From NCBI RefSeq assembly GCF_037975245.1, contig NC_092563.1, positions 18,405,594-18,469,593 of the forward strand: a DNA stretch of 64,000 nt. The letters run 5' to 3'. Positions 37,221 through 47,235 of the stretch are shown one piece after another. This DNA comes from Apostichopus japonicus (Eukaryota > Echinodermata > Holothuroidea > Aspidochirotida > Stichopodidae). The position numbers and the translations under genes were made by a program. The stretch's first letter is position 1; each line of letters opens with the position of its first letter. The notes under the pieces were generated by a model that did no database searches, was not told where the DNA came from, and worked only from the letters and a program-made list of their open reading frames with translations.

Positions 37221-40200
37221 ATACTAGATGAGACTAGTGGAACACTAGTAGTTGTTACTCGGAGTTTCACGCGTTATAGCGATCTTCAGACAACTGCTTT
37301 TGTCTGAAGATCGCTATAACGCGTGAAACTCCGAGTAACAACTACTATAGTGTTCCACTAGTCTCATCTAGTATCAACATATATTACGCTCTGTCCAATG
37401 GACATAGAGCACTCTGCGCCAAGATAGACGCCAACCTACTCTATATATATATATATATATATAAATATAAATAGCTGTTAACACGCAGTTGAACGTGGTA
37501 TAGTGAGCAACCTGACAACAGACATGTATGAAAGCACGGAACTATTGAACACATAGCAAATGTATACATTTATAATGTTAAAACAAATCGCTGATAGGTG
37601 ACTTACCACTAATGGAAGAACTTCGTCATTAACATTTCTAAAACTTCCACAGACGGAGAAAGCGGAAGAATGGCTAAAGATGACAGGTGCGGCGGTTACG
37701 TCCAAAGCATCACGCATTGTCGCTACAGATACGTGCGACAAATCCAAAAATACACCGATGCGATTCATTTCTGTAACTATTTTCTAAAATGTAGAACGTA
37801 AAAACGAAGAAAAGGGAAAAGATTTTTTTCTTATTGACCACCTACATTGTGAGTTTTCTGCCCCCCTCCCTACCTCATTCCATCCGCCCTCCCAATCCAC
37901 AAAAAAAATTCTCGGCCTTAATTTGTCACCTTTATTCTTTCTTTTCTCATTATTTCATTGATTATCCCGATCTGAAATCCCCGAATGTAACTTATTCAAA
38001 GTTGATTTCATTGATTTTAATTTGTTATCATTTTTAACAATTTAAAGGATGACTTTTAGGTACAACTTTTTGTTTTCAATTGTAATTATTTGGAATTGCT
38101 GTTATAGTCCAGATTGTATTGAAAACTGTTGCGAAAGGAACCTTGGAACAGGTAACTATATCTTTTGCAGCTCCCTTCGTTAGGAATGAACAATTTAAAG
38201 CATATCGATAAAAGAGGCTCAGTGGACTTCTTAGTCTATACCAGTGAGCTGCGTGCCATTTCTAAATGGCAGCTCCATGGTCTAACACACACACACATAC
38301 ACACATTCGGTCAGCTTCTGTAATGTAGCATAAGGCTACAATAAAACATGAAGACTTTGATTTCCTGAAATCATTTACGTGCGAAGGATTTCAAAGGTTT
38401 GGGAAGGGGAGCTAGGGGAAGATTCTAAATCTCCAACTTATCTCAACTTATTCCCGACTGGATTCATAATAAACCCGACTGAGCTTTCACCCCGTCCCCG
38501 ACTAACGATATAGGTGGGGAACCATTATAGGGACCAGGGATGTGCTCACACTGGGCGGCACCGGGCGGCTGCGCCCAGCAGTTCTGAATGCCGCCCAGCA
38601 CAAACAGTATTTTAAACATTTCCGCCCGGCACTTTTTTGATTATAATTTAACAAATTTTACCATAACCAAAATCTGCGAGAATACATGGCACAGAATAGG
38701 AAAAATAGCACTTCCTAAGCATACTTAATGTGCCAAATTTGTCCAGTGAGGAGGGGGTACCCCACCGATGAGATCCCTCTCCCAGGGTGTGGATCACATT
38801 ACCGCACAATCTGCCCGGCACTCAAATACTCCCGAGCACATCCCGGAAGGACCATATAACCTCTGCCCCCTTCGCGCACGTCACTATACCTTTAAAAATA
38901 TGTTTACAATGCATTACCACAGTTTTGAAATGTTCTTGCCGTTTGTCATTCACCAGGTGCTCTGCTGTGTAAATTTAGATAACACAATGGTATAATGTAA
39001 ACATTATTATTTGGCGTGTACGGAGGAGCTGACGTCATCATCAAATTAAGGCTTAAAGGAGCACTCCGGAGATTGAGCATATCATTTTACAGCTGAATCT
39101 CTTGAAACAAGAAGAACAGGTTTACAGAAACTTTACTAGCATTACTTGTTGCCTTCCATTTGCTTGGACTATAACAAATCAAAGAATGAATTAACAGATG
39201 TCAGGGTAATATATTACCTTTCCCCAATCAGTCAAACCGTCAAATTCAGGATTTTCTTCGTCGGAATCCGTCAGCCAGTTATCCGCCCTGCAAACACAAA
39301 CAGCAAAAAAACAAATCAAAATCAAATGGAAATAAATAATGAGACGCCGGTTGTCACCTTTCTCCAGTGCGATTCTAGCCCATCCAGGGGCGGCGGAGCC
39401 GGTGGAAATGTGCTGTTTCCCCAGTAATGTAAAAAAACACACAAACTCGCATTGACTCTTTTCCATATATCATTAGCGCCTCGTTTTGCTAATGCAAGGC
39501 GCCCAAGGTTAAGAAATTAAGAAAACTGAACTTAAAAAGTACCCATTATAGTAACCAGACACAAAAAAAAACGTTTTCTAGTTGATAAACATTCAAACAT
39601 TCAAGAATTTTTTGGCACAGAATGCACTGACATATTATTTTCGTCGGGACGCTCGAGGTGGTTTTGCAGCTTGCTTCCTCAGATCAAGGTCACATGTGAC
39701 ATGTCACAATGCACTTGGAAGTCCCGTCACCACCCCTTCCCTCCCCTCCCCTCCGTTCACCCCTGCAGATTTAAACATTTGTTTGCCGGCTCTGTGCCCA
39801 TCAATAATCAGGTGTTTGTCTGCATTGTTTTCGCAAGTGTTTCCTTGTCGATATATAGGGCCTGCCTATGAGCCAAGACCCCGTTACCAAGCAAAACATG
39901 ACGTCATTTACAACTCATCGGTCGTAACATTTGATTATGAAGAATATTACAAAAATAGATCTCTATGTGTAAATGGAAGCCCACCCCACCCTGCATTTTC
40001 AAAATATCCGCTGGAGCAACATTCCACGAACATTATCTGGTCCATAATGTTACGATACACATGAATGTGTCCAGCCCCACCCCAACCCGCCCCACCCCAC
40101 CCCACCCCAAGAAAATAAATAAACAAGCTCACCATGGAGTGTTACAGCTGTGTGTCATTGTCATGTAACGCATCCCGAGCTCTACGAGCATGCGCAGAAC

Positions 40201-43200
40201 AGCAGGGGAGCTATCTATGTTATGTCCACCTTCAACACCAATTAAACCACCTATTTTGCCCTCAGAAAATGCCTGTTCAATTCCTGTGTGAAAATAGTAA
40301 AGCAGATTAAAAATGGATAAATAAAAACAAAGAGTCAATGAGTTTTATATTCCAATTAAGTTCTACTTGAACTCAATATTTATTCATATGTATATGACAA
40401 GCAAACCCCCTAATCATCTTCTCTACTGTACATGAAAGAGATGAGTGTGATGAACTCCATTACCCTCAGTCAGCAAGGGGTGGGGGAGGGGGTGGTGGAG
40501 GGGGGTGAGGGGGAGGGAGTTCTTAGTCTAACATGCACTTGTTTTACGTGGATTCATGATGATGGTTGTTGGGCTTACCTCTTCCCTATAGAATTTGTTT
40601 TTAACTTAAGCAAGAGACTGCCCTGATAAACTCAACCTTGTTTTCTGTAATACACTTGCGAACACGAATGAACTTTTTCTGACCTTTATTCAGTAACACA
40701 TTCAGTCATATCAGTATTGTCAGTGCTTCCGTATGTGTTTTTCCGTATAGCTTAAAGAAGTGATATTCCAGGGCAAAGTTCTATTCAGTAAACTGATTTT
40801 TTATCTTGATGGCAAAAGGATTTCCGACCACAAAGTCACGTATTTTATTCTTGTATTCGTCCACTTCTTTATCAGATAACTGAGTGAGATATATTTAACT
40901 ACAGCTGTAAATGTCCTGAGCACCACCATCTAAAACTTCGCTAAACATTATTGGAAAATATACCCTCTTGGAGTTTCAGATCATTCATATTATTCAAATG
41001 TTCATGTACTGACATCACGCCTTTAACTTCAAACTACAATTTTGCTAAGACATGTACCAAATCCATGTTTTTATGTCAAAAATTAAATGAAAGTAATGAA
41101 TGTAAATACCAACAGGATGGTTACAATATATGCCTCTTTGTCAATAGTCATGACAAAATAAACGTAACCCCTGAATTTTCTTTCGAATATTTGATCTACA
41201 TCTGGATAACTATTCAGAAGTATAGACAAAAGCTTGATAGAAAATATTTCTAGAATCATTCGAACAAATTCGAATGAAACTTTTTGTCCCCCATACATAA
41301 TTCAGTAAAAACGATTTTTTTTATTATTATAGCATAGTACGTAATACATAAAGATATATATAGCTATATATAGCTATATCACTATTTTGGCATTGCAGTT
41401 TATGTATAGAGCATGTATACCAAAGAAAAGAAGGGAAAAAAAACACCCCTACCGTCTGCTGACGTCACAAACTGAAAGTCCTCTGGATACTTCGCACACA
41501 TTCTCTTGATTACGTCTATCTGGTCGAGCACGTGGGTGACGGCATCCTTATATTGAGAATCACAGGATGTATACGCCGCCCAAAACTATGGTGAATGAAG
41601 AAGAAGAAGAAGGAAAAAAAAGCAACTAGCAATCATTCAATAGAACAAAAAATGTTGAAAAGAAAAGGAGGAGAAAAACGAAACAGTGAGCCAATAATGT
41701 AGGGTATGGATCGTGGGGTTGGGGATCGTGGGGTGGGGGGGGGGGTTGGGGTTGGGTGGGTTGAGGGGTAACGCATTCACATGAGATGGGGGTAGAGTGA
41801 AGGTGGCGAAGGGCAGGGACTTAATATGAGGGGTGCATGTTTATTTTGATTCCTCGCCACCAACCGAATACAATGTAAAAAGTTATGGCCAATCGTCCGC
41901 TTAAATGTTTTAGAACGGCTATACATGGCCATGCACATGTTGTGATGAACCAGGGAGTTGTAAGGTATGTGTACTGTTTGCACACGACTTCCCCATACTT
42001 CGTAGATAGCGGATTTATACTATCTTTAAGTTGTGACGTCATCAATATCCATGGTCAGGATCTTTTTTAGTGAGGTCATCATAATGCCAAATGACACTTA
42101 CAATACGCGGTATTTACCGAATCGTATACATACACACTTACCTGTGCACCCACTTTTCCTGCTCTCAATCGAGGAATGTCGGTATGTGTGATATCATACT
42201 GGTCGGCTATGTTTGTCGATAGATCGATATCTTCCAGGCGGTTATCGTGATTATTTTTCAGGAACCACGGTAAATCGTTATGACTGTGAAGAGAGTGAAT
42301 GAGAACCTAAATTATAAACAGAGAAATATGACGTAACGAGGGTTTTCGATTCTACTGGGACCCTCTTTAGCAACACTTCACAGTAAAATGAAATATACGA
42401 ACTTCAACACAATGAAATGGTGACACTTGATAAATACACTTTGAAGAACTACCAACTTTTTGTATGTTAAAACCATGGAAGCAACCACCAGTTAAGTTGT
42501 TATGGGTGGGAGGGGACGGAGGGGGGGGGGGGCGGGTAAGATTTTACGTCGTCCTGGGGCAAGGTTATAAGGGGAAGTCTGAGAAATATTTTACGAAATG
42601 GAGATTTGACTTGTGTATGTTTTTGGCCCGAATAATATAAGGTTAAAGGAAGTAAAACACAAATGATCACAGATATCGTATATAAGACGTCATTTTATAC
42701 GAAAAGAAATGCGCCATGAACAGTACGTCGAGAATCAATTAATCATTAACCACACGGGGACTAAACTCCGAATTGTGAGCCTTAGAGCACATGTCTTTCA
42801 AGGTTAACCCATAAGGACAAGTGAAACTGACAAATTATATATGTAGGCTTGGCATAGAATTATGGACTTTAGAGCAAGGCCTTATACCATAAGTAAGATG
42901 AATTAGATAAATATATATGATACTAAACCAACAACTAGTTTGTCTTTAACTTGTTGGAACTGACAACTCATATATGTAGGCATGACATGGAATTGTGGAA
43001 TTTAGAGCAAGGCCTTACCATAAATAGGCCTTACCATAATTAAGTATAAATAGGCCTTAACATAAATAAGCAAGATGACTTAAATATATTCAAGACTAAC
43101 CCAAAAGACTTGTGAAACTGACATATATAATGTAGGCATGGCCTAGAATTGTGGACTTTAGAGCAAGGCCTTACCATAAATAGGCCTTACCATAAATAAG

Positions 43201-46200
43201 TAAATAGGCCTTATACCGTAAATAAGTAAGATGGATTACTTAAATATATTGAAGACTAACCCAAAGGACTTGTGAAACTGACATATATAATGTAGGCATG
43301 ACATGGAATTGTGGACTTTAGAGCAAGGCCTTACCATAAATAGGCCTTACCATAATTAAGTATAAATAGGCCTTAACATAAATAAGCAAGATGACTTAAA
43401 TATATTCAAGACTAACCCAAAAGACTTGTGAAACTGACATATATAATGTAGGCATGGCCTAGAATTGTGGACTTTAGAGCAAGGCTTACCATAAATAGGC
43501 CTTACCATAAATAAGCAAATAGGCCTTACCATAAAGAAGTAAGATGAATTACTTAAATATATTGAAGACTAACCCAAAGGACTTGTTAAACTGACATATG
43601 TAGGCATGACATGGAATTGTGGACTTTAGAGCAAGGCCTTACCATAAATAAGTACTTAAGATGAATTAGTTAAATATATATGAGAATAAAGCAAGAACAA
43701 GTTTGTCTTTAAAGGTATGCTGTACTGGCCCCAAATATGCTAGATATTTCAATATGGTCACCTTTGGTCCGAATTCTTAAACTGTTTATTTATTACAACC
43801 TTCGAGGACATTTTCCTCACTGGGACATTCAGTCATATTGTGTGTTCCTTAAAAATGTCTGAGAACAATTTGGAGAGTAAAGACCTCTAGATACGTACTT
43901 TTTGAAAACTTCTAGCAATTAAAGCGTGCTATAATTTGGGGCATATACTGACTATACCTTTAACTTGTTGGAACTAACAAATCATTAATGTATAGGCCTG
44001 GTATATAATATCTCATTGCCTATTAAGGTTGGAGAAGTGTCGACGTTATACTATAAGCCAACAACGTATAAATCTATATAATCTATATACTAAACACGGA
44101 TGTGTTCAGCACTTATAAACCTGCGCAAGAATCGACTGCAGTCAATTACCTCCATAAGATCATTAAGACTGTTTATGTGACGTTATTGTCTGATGGTTAT
44201 GAGGTTGTTTATAATAAGAATAATGATAATGATGAATTTGCTTAACTGAACGTTTGATTACTTAAGGTGTAGGATAAAGTTAAGTTCTTTCAAAGGTCTT
44301 ACTATATTTACTGTTGCAACATCTGAATTCTGGTCTGTTATTGCCATGTCATGGTTTCTCCAACTCAAAAAGTTGCCAAGTCATCTAATCCGCGAAGTTA
44401 TTTTAAATGTGTTTTCCCCCCTTTTTTGTCTTTTTAGTAGGATACACTGAAGTTTTCGTAAAGAGTAAATCCTTTTACTATTACATTTCGTATATATGGG
44501 TAAAACTGATACGGTAGCAAAAATACGGTCCGTATGGGCTTATATACAATCATGCAGAGCAAATAATAATAACAATAGAAAGTATACACTGGGAGCACGG
44601 AACAATTCTGTAAACAAGGAATTTTTACTTTCTACCGTTTAATTTCAATTTGTTTAAGTGATGAAGCAAACATAATAAATCACTGTCTTTAATTTTGAAT
44701 TCAGAGGGCAGGTTTTGCTGGTTGTGAATTCCACCATTCATCCACTATATCTAAAGTAAGCAAACCCAATGTATAACCCTACTCCGCATAGTTTGTATTG
44801 ACTAGAAGCCATTTTACTGACACTAGTTCTAAACCCTTCCGCTCGGCCTTTTGACCAAGATCGTGTGTGAGCATTATGTTCCCCCTTTCTAGGGAAACCG
44901 TGATATACACACCTGACGATGATCACACAGTCACAGTCTCGATGTAAAGGGGAGAAGGGGGGGGGACTGGGGTTGAGCGAGGGTCAATTGTTCGGTTGTT
45001 TGGTTTTTTTCGAGCCTAGGTTCTAGCTTCTTGGGTGACTTTTCTCAAAAGTTATCAATAACCAACCAATGATCATCTTTCGAACATTATTGGGGGAGGA
45101 GAAGGGAGAGGAGAGGATGGGAGGGGGAGGGGTGTATAGTTGATCGATGGTAGCGGTGAAGCGGAGAGGAACGGTGGTTGGGAGGGTGGAGGATTTCGAG
45201 ATGTAATTAACATTGTAAGCTGTTTTATCTACTTTTCCTTTCGTATCAGAGTATCCATTTTTCTGTGTTCCAGATGGTTCACTTCCCCCGTTAAGAATTA
45301 CACTGAATGAAACTCCTTTCTATCTGCGAGTGCCCGTCCTTCTAGCAGGGAGTACTTAGAGCTTATCTGGCTTGAACAAACGTTTGAGCTTTAACAAGTA
45401 AACATATAGTTGAAGAGCAGCCCTCATTGCGCATAATGGTGGCATTTACTCTTTATGTATGATCTTTGGCTTCGTATTTTTTTTGAAGTCTTTCTTAATA
45501 AACAAAACTAAAAGATAAAGCATCTTTAGCTGATAGCTTATGAATTTTATACTGTCCACTTTTTTGGTTCATATTTTATGTTATATAAACATACTTGTCC
45601 GTGAAATAACGAGGATCAGCTGTTTCAGTAAGGCTATATATTGAAATCAAAACAAGAGACGTCTTCGTTACTTGGTATAACTGGGTGATGTTTTTCCCCT
45701 GTTTCGTCAGAGATGTCAAAAACAAGTGTAGCAGTCTGCATGGCTGCCTGGTTGAAGGGATTGGGGGGGGGGGGGGTTGATGAAAGTAGGAAGCTTGCAT
45801 TGGTTGGGTAAACGCGGATCAGACAATGATTAGCCGTCAGTATTGGAGTTTTCATTGGTTTGTTATTTACACGGTTTGCCACGAAGTAACATTTATCGCC
45901 ACATAACCCCACCGATCAAGCTCGGGCTTGCCCTGTTCCCACGCAGTAAAAGAGTGGAGCAACTTGCCCTCCTCTCGATAGGTCCATCATCTCCTGTCCA
46001 CCTCTCCACCTCTCTCGCTCTCTCACTTAAAAATCAAATCAACTCTCTCAAGCTACCGGAACGTTACAACATGCATGAGTTTGCGCAGCCCTAAATATAT
46101 ATGAGTATAAATGGGGCGAATTTGATCAATGAAAATCCTTCAGATAGTGATGCGAGTGAGGTGAAATGTCAGGTTTAATTGTATACAAGAAAATATTATT

Positions 46201-46892
46201 TTGAAACCTACAGACACCCCGCCCCAAAACCCACATATATACCAGGTATGCTTATATGAAGTAAACACCGTAAAATCTGCAGTAGGCCTATACAGTGCAT
46301 GTGTTCGTATGGGTTATGTGCTGTTCCTAAAGGGCAATAGGCAGATAACAGGTATGGTTTGGTGGTATCTTATCGGTTATACTCTATATTACGCCTTTAT
46401 GCTTTACCTATCTATCTCTCTGTATAAAGAGATTTCTAATCTTACGGAGAACTTTTTTGTCAGAAGCCTTAGCCTACTATTTAGTTAAAAGTAAGAGGGA
46501 GTTGGAGGTATATTGGGAGGAATTAGGTGAGAGGGGAGTGGGACAAGGATGCTAAACGTGTTTCTCTGGGTTGTAACAAGGGTTTCGGGTCGGGGAAGGA
46601 TGAGGGAATTAACGGGGAGGGGACGTGATTTCATAGTCCCTTCCTCGGTTGCAGCATTGTTGAGCAGATCTCTCTATATGCTACCTAATTATGCCATAAG
46701 TTAATACAGGCTATTTACCTACCCGTCAATTAAGGGTGCTTCAGTCATGTATTGCAAAGCAAGATCCATGCTTTCTTCGTCTGTTAGCTCATCAGCTCGT
46801 TTTGACAGTGGCACGGCAATAGCAACAACAATTGCTCCAACGACTATCACAGACGTAACTATCAAAATAATCCAGCGCTTTTCCGACCCCAT
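30185..46892 (-). CDS. membrane dipeptidase (M19 zinc peptidase), ten exons, C-terminus missing
   Basis: Gene-wide entry. The product hydrolyses dipeptides at the cell surface, in the family of vertebrate DPEP1-3. The ten exons join in frame to 394 residues. Human DPEP1 is about 411 residues, so only a short C-terminal tail is lacking. Residues 7-28 form one hydrophobic segment right after a basic start (MGSEKR), suggesting an uncleaved type II signal anchor rather than the cleaved signal plus GPI tail of vertebrate enzymes. The active site is complete against DPEP1 numbering: HND (His58, Asp60), VEGG (Glu166), THSCNTPW (His193), LDLSHVS (His239), FSHSSA (His260), Arg271 and GGDYDG (Asp337). 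The 27- and 46-residue spacings Glu-His-His match the human enzyme exactly. An acceptor 6 nt before the ATG implies an upstream noncoding exon not located here. Confidence 0.93.
30270..30518. repeat. TA-rich satellite with AGGC interruptions
   Basis: Runs of TATATA punctuated by AGGCTATATA, AGGATATAGG and AGGCC, leading directly into the foldback element at 30517. Confidence 0.9.
30517..30766 (-). mobile_element. foldback element, copy 1 (reverse orientation)
   Basis: A single-copy segment (30519-30577, GTAGGTTGGCGTCTATCTTG through CATTGGACAGAGCGG) is followed by two long inverted arms, about 30578-30657 and 30682-30766. The arms carry GTTGATACTAGATGAGACTA, ACTCGGAGTTTCACGC and AGCGATCTTCAGACAACT. 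It is embedded in TA repeats on both sides. No protein is encoded. The dyad resembles terminal segments of Penelope-like retroelements or a TA-targeting MITE; I cannot decide between them. Confidence 0.8.
31075..31350. repeat. diverged tandem repeat, three units of about 105-135 bp
   Basis: GTCGTTGAT recurs at about 31084, 31220 and 31326, followed by GTCG-, AACCT- and AAGGACGTCT-like blocks in the first two. It lies in the intron between exons 9 and 10. Confidence 0.6.
31444..31579 (-). CDS. dipeptidase exon 9
   Basis: Residues 343-388: [20 protein letters not shown], then [20 protein letters not shown] and RAMED, the conserved C-terminal helices of M19 enzymes. Acceptor caaacag; donor GTAAGT, phase 0. 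Confidence 0.94.
31724..31897 (-). mobile_element. full-length U2-snRNA-headed SINE (174 bp)
   Basis: On the minus strand the element begins AGCTTCTCGGCC, then TTTTGGCTAAGATCA and ATCTGTTC, which is the 5' end of U2 snRNA with the GTAGTA branch-pairing region deleted. The unrelated body reads CACACCTGACGATGATCACG, CAGTCACAGTCCC, GGACTGGGGTTGAGAG, then GGGCGACTTTTCCTTAAAAA. Flanks are near-identical duplications, ATTACCAAATTC (31712-31723) and ATTACCAATTC (31898-31908), as made by LINE-type target-primed insertion. Confidence 0.82.
32192..32579. mobile_element. hAT-type MITE with 8-bp duplication (388 bp)
   Basis: The ends are CAAGGGCGTAGGAA and TTCCTACGCCACTG, inverted with two mismatches. 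The 8-bp direct repeat GTATCATG flanks it exactly at 32184-32191 and 32580-32587. The interior is a long G-run, a C-run and a partly repeated ACCAAATTGCATCT block. No transposase. Confidence 0.88.
33037..33112 (-). CDS. dipeptidase exon 8 (GGDYDG)
   Basis: Residues 318-342 plus two bases: [20 protein letters not shown] then YDGVD. Asp337 matches human Asp288. The acceptor is TTCTTAAG; using it rather than the AG two bases later is required to keep the frame. Donor GTAAGT, phase 2. Confidence 0.92.
34182..34842. mobile_element. hAT-type non-autonomous element with 8-bp duplication (661 bp)
   Basis: The ends CAAGGGCGGTGGAAG and TTCCGCCGCCCTTG are inverted; TTCAGTTC flanks it at 34174-34181 and 34843-34850. 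An inner CAGGGGCGTAGCCAGGA at about 34574 is the left end of a related family without a matching right end, so the element seems to be a composite or a truncated nested insertion. Confidence 0.85.
36536..36644 (-). CDS. dipeptidase exon 7
   Basis: Residues 282-317 plus one base: [20 protein letters not shown], the buried strand with the invariant VNFY. Acceptor ttttctcag; donor GTAAGA, phase 1. The loop after VNFY is several residues longer than in human DPEP1. Confidence 0.92.
37160..37446 (+). mobile_element. foldback element, copy 2, with leading TA run
   Basis: After about 55 bp of TA repeat, inverted arms (37217-37292 and 37304-37380) carry the same GTTGATACTAGATGAGACTA and ACTCGGAGTTTCACGC blocks as copy 1. 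They are followed by the same single-copy segment ending CCAACCTACTCTATATAT at 37446. Orientation is opposite to copy 1. It lies in the intron between exons 6 and 7. Confidence 0.85.
37607..37783 (-). CDS. dipeptidase exon 6 (two zinc histidines)
   Basis: Residues 223-281: [20 protein letters not shown], then [20 protein letters not shown], then NDEVLPLV. His239 and His260 correspond to human zinc ligands His198 and His219; Arg271 corresponds to substrate-binding Arg230. Acceptor cattttag; donor GTAAGT, phase 0. Confidence 0.94.
38535..38846. mobile_element. MITE-like element with inverted ends
   Basis: It starts CAGGGATGTGCTC and ends GAGCACATCCCGG, with CCGGGCGG / GCCCGGCA blocks just inside each end. 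It is about 310 bp with no open frame of interest. Target duplication is not clear. Confidence 0.65.
39218..39287 (-). CDS. dipeptidase exon 5
   Basis: Residues 199-222: [19 protein letters not shown] then DWGK, matching the conserved N-W-x-x-D ... G-L-T-x-x-G-K segment. Acceptor gtttgcag; donor GTAATA, phase 0. Confidence 0.92.
40133..40283 (-). CDS. dipeptidase exon 4 (bridging Glu)
   Basis: Residues 149-198 plus two bases: [20 protein letters not shown], then [16 protein letters not shown]. Glu166 is the zinc-bridging residue and His193 matches human His152. Acceptor ttcacacag; donor GTGAGC, phase 2. Confidence 0.93.
41453..41585 (-). CDS. dipeptidase exon 3
   Basis: Residues 105-148 plus one base: [16 protein letters not shown], then [18 protein letters not shown], then FVTSADG. 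These are standard M19 segments. Acceptor ccatag; donor GTAGGG, phase 1. Confidence 0.92.
42142..42283 (-). CDS. dipeptidase exon 2 (HND zinc motif)
   Basis: Residues 57-104: [11 protein letters not shown], then [14 protein letters not shown]. His58 and Asp60 are zinc ligands by family alignment. Acceptor cttcacag; donor GTAAGT. Confidence 0.93.
42842..43690. repeat. intron satellite, 152-160 bp units arranged as dimers
   Basis: TGTAGGCATG recurs at 42975, 43131, 43291, 43447 and 43599 (diverged copy at 42842). Units alternate between CATGACATGG and CATGGCCTAG variants, giving a 316-bp dimer period. Each unit contains GGACTTTAGAGCAAGGCC and several TAGGCCTTACCATAAATA segments. Located in dipeptidase intron 1. 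Confidence 0.85.
44836..45050 (+). mobile_element. U2-headed SINE, diverged copy
   Basis: Begins GCTCGGCCTTTTGACCAAGA (U2 5' end, diverged), then CCCTTTCTAGGGAAACCGTG, ACACCTGACGATGATCACAC, AGTCACAGTCTCGATG, GACTGGGGTTGAGCG and TGGGTGACTTTTCTCAAAA. A G-run is inserted in the body. No clear target duplication. Confidence 0.75.
46723..46892 (-). CDS. dipeptidase exon 1 (start, membrane anchor)
   Basis: Residues 1-56 plus two bases of Gly57. It begins [18 protein letters not shown], continues hydrophobic to residue 28, then has an acidic linker and [14 protein letters not shown], the usual lead into the HND zinc motif. Donor GTAGGT at 46722, phase 2. An acceptor (cattttcag) ends 6 nt upstream of the ATG, so the 5' UTR is split. 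Confidence 0.9.
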
Positions 46893-47200
46893 TTTGCTCT
46901 GAAAATGATTATAATTCTGTCGGCGAAAAGTTAAAAGTTATAGAACTGATCCAGTCCTTTTCAATTGGCTTTCGTATAAAGTCGTGCACCAGTAGTGTTA
47001 TAAAGTGCGATGTATTAGATGACGCACAGAAGACAAGCTCCGAGGGGGTTGATACGCGCATGCGGCCTGTAAACTTGTCTGGCTCTACCGTGTTAGTGTG
47101 TATAATGAGCGGTAGGGATACCAAGGGATTATCTGGATGATTGCGCATGTCTGTAAATTACCTGGCTATAAGGTGTATATATATATATATATATATATAC

Positions 47201-47235
<35 letters not shown>

